Positions 46,961 through 58,379 of a stretch of 64,000 bases of DNA are shown one piece after another (the stretch's first letter is position 1; each line of letters starts with the position of its first letter). Both the position numbers and the translations under genes were made by a program. The notes under the pieces were generated by a model that saw only the letters and a list, made by a program, of their open reading frames with translations, made no database searches and was not told where the DNA came from. The DNA lies in contig CM046348.1 in NCBI GenBank assembly GCA_025403435.1, positions 36,514,052-36,578,051 on the forward strand. The letters run 5' to 3'. Source of the stretch: Artocarpus heterophyllus. Lineage: Eukaryota; Streptophyta; Magnoliopsida; Rosales; Moraceae.

Positions 46961-47850
46961 TGGGCTATCTGGTGAACATTGTAGACAAAAGCCAAGAAGA
47001 AAAGATAAGAATTGAAGATGTGCCTGTAGTTCATGAATATGCAGAAGTGTTTCCTGATGATCTAACAAGTCTATCGCCAGAAAGAGAAGTCGAATTCGAG
47101 ATTGAGCTCGCACCAGGCACCGATCCAATCTCAAAGGCACCGTATAGAATGGCCCCTGTAGAGTTAAAGGAGCTTCACACGCTATTAAAGGAGCTACTTG
47201 ACAAAGGCTTCATCAGGCCGAGCTACTCACCATGGGGAGCTCCAGTTTTATTTGTTAAGAAGAAAGATGGCTCGATGAGACTCTACATCGACTACAGAGA
47301 GCTGAACAAGGTGACAATCAAGAACAAGTACCCGTTGCCTCGAATGGATGATTTGTTTGATCAGCTCGAGGGTGTATCTGTGTTTTCAAAGATTGATCTA
47401 CGGTCAGGTTATCACCAGCTTAAAGTTAAAGAAAGAGATATTCCTAAAACTGCCTTCAGGTTGAGATATGGTCACTATGAATTTGTGGTTATGCCTTTCG
47501 GTCTGACGAATGCACCAGCGGCTTTTATGGATTTGATGAATCAAGGATTTTCTCGATAAATTTATAGTTGTGTTTATCGGTGATATTCTTGTCTATTCAA
47601 ATAATCAAGAAGAACATGAGGAGCATTTAAGGATTGTGCTGGAGACTTTAAGAAGACACCAGCTATATGCAAAGTTCTCCAAGTGTGAGTTTTGGCTTAA
47701 TAAAGTATCTTTCTTGGGGCATGTTATATCAAAGAAAGGGATTATGGTTGACCCTGCTCAAGTAGAGGCTGTTCTTAATTGGAAGCAACCGATGAATGCA
47801 AGTGAAATAAGGAGCTTCTTGGGTCTAGCAGGATATTATCGGAGATTCGT
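46961..47850 (+). pseudogene. Reverse transcriptase of copy 2
   Basis: A long open stretch contains [64 protein letters not shown] and [20 protein letters not shown]. Then about 8 bp are missing near 47545 relative to copy 1, shifting the frame. The catalytic box at 47573-47584 reads FIGD instead of xxDD, losing the first aspartate. The thumb follows ([20 protein letters not shown]). Otherwise canonical Ty3/gypsy RT. Confidence 0.88.
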
Positions 47851-48480
47851 AGAAGAGTTCTCCAAAATAGCAACCCCACTCACAAATTTGACTCGCAAGG
47901 GAAAGAAGTATGAATGGACAGAAGCATGCGAGAAGAGTTTTCAAGAACTGAAGAAGAGGCTAACGACAGCTCCAATATTGGCTATTCCGAAAGGGAATGA
48001 TGGATTTGTAATTTATAGTGATGCATCCAAGATAGGCCTCGGAGCTGTTTTAATGCAAAATAAAAGGGTGATTGCCTATGCATCAAGACAACTAAAGGAT
48101 TACAAAAAGAACTATCCTACTCATGACCTTGAGTTAGCAGCAATCGTTTTTGCGTTGAAGATATAGAGACACTATTTATATGGGGTCCAATGCAAGATCT
48201 TCACTGATCATCAAAGTCTGAAGTACTTCTTCACGCAAAGAGACTTGAAAATGAGACAACAAAGATGGCTAGAGTTGGTAAAAGATTACGATTGTGAAAT
48301 CTGTTATCATCCTAGAAAAGCTAACCGAGTAGCAGATGCTCTATGTAGGAAGTCAGTTGCCACGTTGATGTCAATGCAAGCAATGTCTCCAACTTTAAGA
48401 AAGGAAATGCTAGACTTCAGTTTGGAACTTATAGCAGGTCAGCTCTTAGCTCTCACTCTTGCTCCGATGATGTATGATGA
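47851..48480 (+). pseudogene. RNase H of copy 2
   Basis: [47 protein letters not shown] (then TAG where copy 1 has TGG), [13 protein letters not shown] and [10 protein letters not shown]. The acidic catalytic residues are in place; one stop and the L-C-R change in ALSRK are the visible defects. Confidence 0.85.
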
Positions 48481-49910
48481 AATTCAGAGAAAACAAGATG
48501 AAGATGTAAGTCTTGTAAGGATTAAGCAGGAAATGAAAGAAGGAAAATATCAAGAGTTTCGTATTGCGAACGACGAAACTCTGTACCTCAAGGACCGCTT
48601 ATGTGTTCCCAATGTTGATGGCTTAAGGGAAAAGATCTTAACCAAAATTCATGACACTCCTTACTCTATTCATCCAGGTGCAACAAAGATGTATAATGAT
48701 CTAAGGGGAAACTTCTGACGGTTTGGAATGAAACATGATGTTGCTTTGTATACGAAGAAATGTATGACTTGTCAACAAGTAAAGGCCGAACACCGGAGAC
48801 CTGGTGGTGATTTACAGTCTATCCAAATACCAGAATGAAAATGGGAGAATATAGCAATGGATTTCATTACCGGTTTGCCCAGAACTATGAACGGTTATGA
48901 TGCAATTTGGGTAATTGTGGATCGACTGACTAAGACGGCGCATTTCATTCCCATTAAGATCACTTACTCTATGGAACGGTTAGCGGAACTCTATGTCAAG
49001 GAGATTGTATGACTTCATGGGATTCCCAAGTCAATCATCTCAGATCGTGATGGTAGGTTCACATCTATGCTTTGGAAGAGTGTATAGACTATTATGGGAA
49101 CCAGGCTACATTTCAATACAGCTTTTCATCCTCAGATAGACGGCCAAACGGAGAGGACAAACTTGATTTTAGAAGATATACTACAGGTTTGCTCTCTCGA
49201 TTTTAAGACAAGCTGGTGTAAAATGTTGTCGTTAGCAGAGTTTGCTTACAACAACAGCTTTCAGGCGACAATTGGGATGGCACCTTATGAAGCTCTGTAT
49301 GGGCAAAAATGCAGGTCACCTATATGTTGACACGAAGCTGGTGAGAAGAAATTGATGAAAAGCGTCGATGCTGAAAGAATTGATTTTGTTAACGAAACTT
49401 CTGAGATGATAAAGTTGATAAGAAGAAGAATAGAGACCGCTCAAAGCTGTTAGAAGAGTTATGCTGACAAGAGAAGAAGAATTTTAGAGTTCACCGTGGG
49501 TGAATCTGTGTTTTTAAAAGTTACATCGATGAAAGGAGTTATAAGGTTTGGGAAGAAAAGCAAGTTAAGCCCAAGATTTATTGGTCCTTATGAAATCATG
49601 AAAAGGATAGGCAAGGTGGCTTATCAACTGAAGTTGCCCTCAGAAATGTCAGCAATGCATGATGTGTTTCACATTTCTATGCTCAAGAAGTATGTTCCAG
49701 ACCCTACGCATGTGATTGAGCCACAAGTGATCGAGATACGAGAAGACTTAAGTTACGAAGAAAAGCCAATAGAGATACTCGATTGGAAAACCAACCTTGA
49801 GGAACAGAGAAATTCCATTGGTCAAAGTGTTATGGCGAAATCATCAAGTAGAAGAAGCTACATGGGAACGTGAAGATGACATGAGATCAAAGTATCCGCA
49901 ATTATTTTGA
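48481..49910 (+). pseudogene. Integrase and chromodomain-like tail of copy 2
   Basis: The HHCC domain ([11 protein letters not shown]...KKCMTCQQ), the catalytic core (MDFI; SDRDGRF; GQTER) and the C-terminal GPYEIMKRIGKVAYQL with HDVFHISMLKKYVPDP are all recognisable. Stops fall at codons expected to be W, R or Q (48718, 48836, 49009, 49085 regions), i.e. TGG to TGA, CGA to TGA, CAG to TAG. The chromodomain-like tail is frameshifted after DWKT, with the remaining text recognisable in another frame to about 49900. Confidence 0.85.
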
Positions 49911-49932
49911 GCTTCGAGAATGAAACTTTTAT

Positions 49933-49946
49933 AAGGCGGGGAGAAT
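49933..49946 (+). other. Polypurine tract of copy 2
   Basis: AAGGCGGGGAGAAT immediately before the 3' LTR. Confidence 0.85.
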
Positions 49947-52900
49947 TGTAACACGCACCTATTTTTATGTAACGGATCATGTTAAGTTAGTAACGACATT
50001 AAGTAATTTTATTCATGATTTATGATATATGTTATGATTTATGATTTTAATGTTACTAACTATTTATTCTAAGTGTTATGACAGGTGACGATCGCAAGAA
50101 ATTGATGTGCTTAAGTGTTCATGTTAATTTCAATGTATGTTTATTTATGATGCAATTATGACTTGAATGCTATGATGTTGATGTATTGCATTTTAAGGAC
50201 ATTTTGGCATGCCAGACTTTCAAGTTCAACTGGCCGAAAAGTCTTCCAAGAATCGACAGGCCGATGGAAACCATCGGCAGGCCGAACTTTATGGAATTGG
50301 CAGGTCGAAGTTAAGGATCGGTAGGCTGATGACAGCTGATGAGCAGTCACCACAAATCTCTCCAAATTTGTGATTGAGATGATTACGATGATTGGATGGT
50401 TTATTGTGGTTAATTGACATATTTATGGATTAATTTCCTCATTTAAGGAAATGAAATCATTGACTTTTATTGATTGAATGTAATTGTTAATGGTTTCCTA
50501 TTTTTAGAGGGCAAATTGTGGTACGATGAGATGATTTGTTTAACTTTTCCTCTTTTCTCTCCATTCCCCACGCGAATTAATCCAAGATTAGTCAAAAAAT
50601 TTCTGACATAATTGAGGGCATTGAAATTTTCTTTGACGTTATCCTCGTTCACGTAACCGCTCACTCTCTCTCTCTTTAATCTTCTGAGATGTTTCTTTTC
50701 TCTTCTCTCTTCTTCTTCATGTTTTTATCCTCCTTTTTCCTCTCAATTCCTCTGTTATTATTTGAAAAATATATTGAGTTTCCATTGGGGTTAAGTTCAA
50801 GGATTTTGAGAAGAAATTTTTAAGGTAAGAACTCTTTTTTTTCGGTAATTTTGAAAAGCATTTCTCCTCCTCAATCCGTCTGCCTTAACTTTGTCTAGGT
50901 ATTTTATTTTGTTATGAATTTTTAATATGATCTTCATATGTGTATGTTCTTTCAAGTTTTAAGTCAATTCAATTTTTTCTAAATTAAGTTATGAATTTTC
51001 TATTCTCTACCACTCACAGTAAGTAAAATATTGCTATTTGGTTATGATGCATAAAAATATGATTTTCGTTCAAGGGGTAAACGTGCTTTGTTTGCTACAA
51101 AATTTGGCACGAATGTTCATGTATATGTGATATTATGGACTGTAAAGTTTGGTAATGTTTTGATGAGTGAATTATGTGTTATGAATTTTCTATTGAGACT
51201 AGGTCAAGGAACTGTTTTAACAATGTTAGTACTGGACTTTTGTTTTATGTGATGTTTTATATATTTAAATGGTTTTATTGATGATGAAATAATTTTATGA
51301 AATTTAAATATATGTTAGTAAGATGTTAGTATGAATTTTAAAATTAAACTATATGAGTTTTAATTGTTAGAAAATGTTTTCAAAAGATTACTCACTACCT
51401 TATTATTGTTGGCAGATTTCATGTTTGAAATGTATAGGTTATTTTTAGATACTTAATGTAATTTTTATGACTAAAGAAAAATTATGGTAATATGTTTATA
51501 AATTAACTTTACCCCTGTTAAGTATGGTGTCTAAAGTATGTGTGAATATTAAGTTTTTAAGTCTTGAATCCATATAGGTCAGTGAAGTGATTGTGATAAT
51601 GATTTTTATGTTTTTGATGATTATAGTTATGGATGTATGTTATGAATTATGTTCGTATGAGATGAATGTATATGTGATGTAATATGAATGGTTGTTATAT
51701 TTTATGATAATAGGTTTTAGTTTTATTTTGTATCTTTAAATGAATAAATAGCATGAACACGCAAAGGAACGAGCACATCGAGACCGCGGCGTCGTCACCA
51801 ATACATATAAGGTTAAGTAAGCTAGCTTCTAAGGTAAGTACATTCTCACCTACAACATGATATGTTATAAAGGTTTGAAAATATGTTCTTGATGATATCT
51901 ATTATGGATTTTATGATGGTTTCATATAAAGTTTCCTTATGAAATATTTTGATGTTCATAAAGTTATACATGATAATGACAAATTTTCAAGGCATAAAAA
52001 AAATTATGTATATATATGTATCACCTAATAAGTGTTACACACCAATGCTATGATATGATATGTTATAATGTCATATTTGGTTTAGGATTAGCTACCCTTC
52101 TCCTCTCATGACGGCGCACCTACGATGATGATTATGGTGCAACACTTGGGCCCTTAAGATGAAATGGAATAAGTTTTAATATGGTCAATGTAATGAAAGA
52201 TATGTTTTTATGAAAATGTGCTTACTACACTATTACATTATGATGATGATAATGATGATGATGATGTTTATGAAATGTTTTTAAATTGTAAGAATTATAT
52301 GTACTTACTAAGATTTAGCTTATTCAAGTTTATATCATGTTGCAGATAAGGTTAAGAAAGTAATGGATTAGGCAGAGGACATGTGAAGGCATGTGAGTAT
52401 AAGGAAGATGAATTGTAACCGGAAGAACGCCAATGAAGCAAATTTTATGATTTAAGTTATGTTTTATTATTTGAACATAGTTTTATGATAAGTTTTAAAG
52501 AATACAAGAACTATGTTTTAATATTTTATTTTATCATTTTAAGATTTTGATCTTCCGCATTTTGAAAGAAAAATGAATTTGTCTTAAAATTAAGTTTTCT
52601 AAAGTTTCTGTTTTGTCTCGGACGGCCTGCCGACCATTATTGGTCGGTATGCCGATGTAAGAAAGTTTGGCCTGCCGACCTCAATTTCGGCCTGCCGAAC
52701 TTTGAAAGTTTATAAGCCTGTTTTGCAGAGCCTCTGCCGGCCTGCCGGTTGACGATTTCCGGCCTGCCGACCATGTTCAACCTGCCGAACTGTGGGGGCA
52801 TATAATTTTAAATGATGTGATGTTTCATAAGTTATGATTTTACTATTTGGTATATTTACTTTATTAAAGGAAGTTTATGATCAATTTAATATTCAATTGA

Positions 52901-53103
52901 ATTATTAATAGTATGGATTAAGTGAATGAATGTTGTAAAAAAAAAAATGTGTATGTATGGATCCTGGTTACGTTTTCCTTAACTACGTTTACAATTAAAG
53001 TTTCAAATAAGTTTTGTACTTAAAGTTTATCTTAAAGTTCCAGAATAAGTATATAATGTATGAATGTAACGACATTTGTGACGTCCGTGAAGGGGGCGTT
53101 ACA
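49947..53103 (+). repeat. 3' LTR of Del/Tekay copy 2 (3,157 bp)
   Basis: TGTAACACGCACC to GGGGGCGTTACA, collinear with 41921-45062. The inverted TCGGCCTGCCGA cluster at about 52618-52795 is better preserved here than in the 5' LTR. The hairpin CCGACCATTATTGGTCGG lies at 52630-52647. Confidence 0.92.
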
Positions 53104-53108
53104 CGGTA
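53104..53108. repeat. Target-site duplication CGGTA (right copy)
   Basis: Exact repeat of 41916-41920. Confidence 0.92.
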
Positions 53109-54450
53109 TGTACTTCCTTAGCATATGAATATGAAAAATGTTGTGTAAAAATTCGAGGTTTTACATCCTTCCCTCCTTCTAAGGGTTTTGTCCTTGAAAT
53201 TTGTGTAATAATGAATGTGTATAAAAAATTTTAATCCTTTTTCTTAACATTCTTTCTCTTCATATAAAAATTTCTTCAAAAATCATGTCTAATTGAAGTC
53301 ATCATACATCCAACTTACAATATCATATGCAATGCTTGAATTCTCTTCTTGCCTCTCTATCTACCATCCTTCATAGATGTATAAATCTAAGTGCAACATT
53401 AATTCTCTCTCTTTTCTTTATCTCTCACATTCCATGTATGTGAACCTGTCTTTAATTACATGCCAAAAGAGAATTGTACTCTAGGAACTCTTTCCTCTAG
53501 GATAGACAAATGATTCCAAAATATTTAGATTTAACTTCAAGATACAAAAAAACATCACACACTCCAATAAATCTACTAGCACATCTCCTCATTCATGAAC
53601 TAACTTATCCCATTTATAACAGTGAAATATACACCATACTTGAAGCTTGATTTTCTTTTCCACAATATCCACAACAGAGTACGAAACATTGCTTTTGAAA
53701 CATCATGTATCACCATAAAAATTTTAGGCTTACTCTATATCTCCGTTCTAAAATTTCCTCAACCAATATCCTCTAAAAGAAAACAGTAATCTCATATTTA
53801 ATCTTTAGTCTTCTGCATTAATAATTCTAGAATACTTCATTGAAGTCTCCACTAATTCAAAGGTCATCCATAAAAGGAACTACTGTGTATGATCTCTATC
53901 ATATCTTTTTATGGGCCATTTAATTTGCTAAACTGTTATCATAAATAATTTTCTCCCAAAGTAGTCCTCACTAAGCCTCAAATATTCATATAGTCAATCT
54001 TGTTGATAACATGTACATTTGCAAAATATCCTTTACTTAAAAAATTACTATAGAGATCTCACATGTGACCTTACAAAATCCTTTTTCTTAAACCTTGTAT
54101 AATTCTCAAACTTGTTCATTAATAATCCATAACCATCATTGCACTTCTCTTGAGCTACATATCATTCACCTACTCCTCCATAAAATTTTTCTCCAAGAAA
54201 AATAATACAATCATGTAATTAAACTCTTGTCACAAAACTTCTTGATTATCAACTATTCCATTATATATAAATAATGAACAAAGATCGCTTCTTACTCTGA
54301 GCAATAAAAGTTTGGTTTTATAGCCTCCTAAGTAATCTGGTTATGATCATAATAAATCTATTCTAAGATAATATACTAAAAGAGAAGAATCTTATACTTA
54401 CTTGAAGGACTAGAAATTGACGTGTGGCGATGTGATTGGAAACGGAAACT
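53109..54450 (-). other. Internal, non-coding part of the LARD-like element
   Basis: AT-rich, with no frame of note on either strand. At 53165-53180 there is a second PPT/LTR-start-like junction on the minus strand (AGAAGGAGGGAAGGA then TGTAAAACC). It is preceded by CAAGGACAAAACCCTTAG-type text, so this region appears to contain the 3' edge of another element or a recombination junction. Confidence 0.55.
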
Positions 54451-54462
54451 GCTCTAATACCA
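54451..54462 (-). other. Primer-binding site of the LARD-like element
   Basis: TGGTATTAGAGC on the minus strand, one change from the initiator-Met PBS, 4 nt from the LTR. Confidence 0.8.
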
Positions 54463-54466
54463 TAAC

Positions 54467-56006
54467 TGTAATGCCCCTTTACGAGCACCACAAGAGACAT
54501 TGCTTTTACCGTTAAACTTAATAATTACTGATAAGAAGTTCAAAACAATCAACAACACTTAAAAAAATATCCCAGGAAATATATCTATTTAAAAAAAACC
54601 ACTTATTGGGTTTAACTTTTCCTCTTCGGTTAGCTCGATGAAACCCTTAAGGCATTCGACTAACCGACCACCTACAGAAAACTTAGTTTGCAAAAAACCA
54701 AATATTTAACAAATATAAACTCACACATATAATGCAAGCACTCTCAACTTCTAATCAAACAACTAATTAAGATTATTTACGAAAAAAAACTATATAGCAT
54801 ATTCTTTAATAATAACCTAAGAAATTAAAAATCTAAAATACAAATTATATTCAATAAAAGTTCACAAAATAATCACAAATAGAACTACGTCTCAAACAAA
54901 TAAAAATACGAAACATAATATATTAAATTTTGTTTGACTTTAAATTCCTTTCATGACGTAACTCCGTTTCCAATCTAACACTCCTTGCACACAAAATCTC
55001 TAAAAATAATTCCTTCTACTTTGGCTTGAAAGAAATTAAGGGTAATGAATTCATGGCTTTGAGAATTAGAGAGATGATGGGGGCTTTCTTGGAGAGATTT
55101 TTAAGAGGGGGTGAGGGAAAGAATTTTCTTTCGCTAGAAATTAAAAAAATGAAGACTTTGGTGGCTTAAAGATATATTTATAGGTTTATGAGAAAAAAAA
55201 GATTAGATAAGTGTAGAAAACTTTATTCCAAATCCAATTAGATTTCCTTTTTTTTTTAAATGAGTGTAATCCTAATCTAATTAGATTTTCCTTTTTCTCT
55301 TAAATTAATATAATCCTAATCTAATTCAGTTTCATTCTTTTTTTTCTTTTTTTCCTTTCACGGCAATTGCCATTTCTTTCTTCTTTTTCTTCTTTTTCGT
55401 TTCTTCCTTTTTTACATTTAAACAACATTATCATGTATGTATATATATATATACACACACACAAACACTTGAATATAATATAATATAATATAAACGTTTA
55501 AACCTTATATCATATAAACAATTATATAATATAATATAATATGATATAATATAATTATAAATACATAATTATTTATACACAACAATAACATTTACTACTA
55601 TAACCCCCAAAAATATTAATTTTTACATTATTCTCTTGTACACTTTATATTATCAAGTTTCTTAATGCCATAATAAAATGTCACACATGTAATTATCATG
55701 GTATTATAAATGTCATAAAAATAAGAAAATATGCAAAAAAAAATTCATGTCATCATCAACAATATAACTCTAGGGTATACATAACAATAGAGTATTATAA
55801 ATCATAAACTTAGAACAAGTTGAAACTCTTAAAAAAATAATAAATACTTTATGCTTATCATTATTTTTGACACGAACATCTCTAGTACATCGATCCCCTG
55901 TGGCTATCACCTGTAACATTACTAAACAAAAAAAAATTACTTAACATAAATAATGATAGCGCATAAGATATTACATTCTAACATTAGATTAATACAAATG
56001 TCAGCA
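54467..56006 (-). repeat. 5' LTR of the LARD-like element (main part)
   Basis: TGTAATGCC start; collinear with 40017-41570, including the AATCCTAATCTAATTAG units (about 55258-55330), the pyrimidine tract and the (AATAT)n run. It is cut at 56006 by a solo LTR and ends after it at 58353-58379. Confidence 0.8.
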
Positions 56007-58352
56007 AGTAACAGTCAATATTTTAACGGGTATGATGTTGTAAAATTTAATGTGAAAACGTTTCAATTTAAACTTTTGTTATTGTATTTAAATTTACCTT
56101 GTTGTCATCATCATACCATTTATTTACCGAAATGCCATATTGGCATCATGTGGCAAGGAAGTCACCAAAGGAGACAAACTCGAACCTGTACCCAACCACC
56201 CAATTGTCCCCCCTAATAATTTTCTTCATCATTTGTCTTCTTTTCTTTCCTTCTCCATGACTTACTCTCCCTTGCCCTTTCTCTTTCTTCTCTCACATCT
56301 CTCCCTGCTTCTGTTTCTTTTCTTTCTTTTCTTCTTCTTCATTTCTCCTTCCACGGTGAGACAAACCAGAGAGAACCAAAGGAAGAGCTCAAACTTTCTT
56401 CAAGATTTTCAAGATCTTTTCTCATAAATCTTCACAAACAACTTCTCACAAGCTCGAAGATCAAGAAGACTTAAACATTTTCAAGATCAAATCACAATTT
56501 AAGCTAAGTTTTAACGTTAGATTTCTAAAACTTTAATTTTGATTTTAAGTTGTATTTTGGTATGAAAATTTGTGAGAAATGTGTTTTTGATGTTTGTGAA
56601 TGATTATACATCATTTTTTAAGTTTAGAAACATGTTACAAACCTAAATTTTGATTGAGAATGGATCAAGAACCCATATGTCCATTTTTTCAGATTTTGTC
56701 ATTTTTATGGCTTTCTATCGTTTTTCCTATGAAGGGGAAATGACATGTCGTTTTTCCAAAACAATTATTTAATAAAAATAGAGGTGAATTTTAGCTTCAG
56801 GTGGAATTTGAACCCCCAACCTTAGGGACATGTAAAGGAGGCCAAACCACCAGGCCATGGGTGGTTATTTGATAACTTATGTTTTGAAAATAATAAATAG
56901 TTTTCTACAAAGTTTGAATTTCAAATAATTCTATTTTAATGAATATCAAACTTTTTAATTATTTTATTTCTAAATATTTTATAATCGTATTATTTATTCT
57001 AAAAATTCATTTAACATATTTCACACCAAAATAAAATTCGTATATTTTTATTTTATTGTTATTTTAGTAAAATTAAGTTGAAAAAATTGATATTCATAAT
57101 TTTAGTACATTAATGACTATGACACACTTATAAAAATAAATAGTAAATTGTCATAATTATAAATTAGGATTTAAGTTAAATTATGGTAATTTTATGCGTT
57201 ATAGGATAACGAAGTACTTGAAGCTTACATGGTGAGCTTAGTATCTTGAGCTGAAAGTTATTAGCATGGTATTCACCAAGAGGTAGGGATTCTATTACTC
57301 ATCTTTTGTGAGGTTTTGTTAACTTAAAATTTGGTTGTTTTATGTTGCAAGATATGTATATGATATTTTGAATATATATGGCTATATCTATAACTTGATG
57401 ATGTGGAACTCGTCTTGTATTGTACAGCAAGGAACATAATAATTTAACACATGTTGTTGTAAATTGAAAGCATGGTTAGGAAAACTAACTTTATAAACAA
57501 TGGTTGATTATAGAGAAATGGTGAGACGTGAAGAGGGCGACGGTTACGTCCTTGGGCATGAATACCCTAAAAGGTAAAATAGGGGGGAAGTGACGACGCT
57601 CCCTTGGATCGAAAGTCCCAGAATGCACTATACAGGAATGGACTTGGTGACGATCCAGGATTTGATATCCCCTCATCGGAACACCCTTGGAATGATTGGA
57701 GGGTGGTCAAGCGCGCCCATTTGGGTTTCAAGGAGTTGAGTGATACTCTATTGAATATGGATACCTAGGAATAATGATAAATTGTAGTATTTGTATATAT
57801 GTATGTGTATGAAACTTGGTAATGATTAACAATGGTATCCACGGAATATGATCATAATAAATCTTGTAACCTGGATAATGATGAATACTAACTAACCATG
57901 CAGGTTTTAATGTGGCAATGATAAAAACCTAAAGGTGAGTAATGTTTTCCCTACTGAACATGTTGTCTCTCATTTCTTTATATTTTCATCTTTTCAGGAC
58001 TCACAACATGTGAGGTGGTGACAAGAAACATAGTTGAAGAAGCTATGTAACTGTATACATTGGAAATTGTTTCATTTGCTTAAGAATGTCCTTCATGATA
58101 AGGTAAGCATCGTATGTTACTTTCTGTGATTGTATTAAAATGTGTTGAAGGTTGGAACGATGACGATGACAGTTTTGTATTATTAAATTTATGGTGCTGC
58201 ATTAAACTGTGGTTTAATTGTTGTTTATATTTTTATTTTGTTTTAAGAGTTTTTATTTAAGTCCTGGGAAAATTTCTTTTGATGTTTATTTATAGTTTCT
58301 GTTCTTTATTTTATTTATTAAAAACTGTTAACCCCCACTTAAGGGCATTACA
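56007..58352 (+). mobile_element. Solo LTR of a Ty3/gypsy-type element (2,346 bp)
   Basis: Begins (A/T)GTAACAGTC and ends GGGCATTACA. It is flanked by CAGCA (56002-56006) and TAGCA (58353-58357), a 5-bp TSD with one mismatch. Removing it rejoins the LARD LTR exactly where the left LTR is continuous. It contains a pyrimidine-rich leader (about 56220-56350), then AT-rich text, and no coding region. A tRNA-like A/B-box pair lies at 56803-56857 on the minus strand. Confidence 0.72.
56803..56870 (-). other. tRNA-like/SINE-like fragment (pol III A- and B-box)
   Basis: On the minus strand TGGCCTGGTGG (56857-56847) resembles an A box and GGTTCAAATTCC (56814-56803) a B box, about 33 nt apart as in tRNA-derived sequences. 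No acceptor stem or cloverleaf can be folded, so it is not a functional tRNA. Confidence 0.35.
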
Positions 58353-58379
58353 TAGCAAAAGAAAATGGCGGGCGTTATA
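58353..58379 (-). repeat. Terminal piece of the LARD 5' LTR
   Basis: TAGCAAAAGAAAATGG...GGCGTTATA matches the end of the left LTR (41560-41583) with C-to-T type changes at the terminus. Confidence 0.7.

Larger units (their letters stand above)
41921..53103 (+). mobile_element. Full-length Del/Tekay-type Ty3/gypsy chromovirus, copy 2 (degenerate)
   Basis: An 11,183-bp element with perfect CGGTA TSDs: 5' LTR 41921-45062, PBS 45068-45079, gag with zinc knuckles, PR, RT, RH, IN and chromodomain region 45280-49900, PPT 49933-49946, 3' LTR 49947-53103. It is closely related to copy 1 in coding sequence but clearly distinct in the LTRs (a different subfamily). It lies inside the LARD-like element. 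In-frame stops, an RT deletion and a damaged catalytic motif make it non-autonomous. Over the first ~165 bp the two LTRs differ at about 11 sites by eye, so the insertion is not recent. Confidence 0.92.
40017..58379 (-). mobile_element. LARD-like non-autonomous LTR element derived from Del/Tekay, with two nested insertions
   Basis: LTRs at 40017-41583 and 54467-58379 (the second split) begin TGTAA(C/T)GCC and end GGCGTT(G/A)(C/T)A. Flanks are GGTTG (40012-40016) and GGTTT (58380-58384), a TSD with one mismatch. The minus-strand order is 5' LTR, PBS (54462-54451), about 1.7 kb of internal sequence without coding potential, PPT (41602-41584), 3' LTR. The leader after the PBS and the last about 120 nt before the PPT match the Del/Tekay elements, so it is a coding-less derivative of that lineage that would need their proteins in trans. 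Nested inside: Del/Tekay copy 2 (41921-53103) and a solo LTR (56007-58352). Confidence 0.78.
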
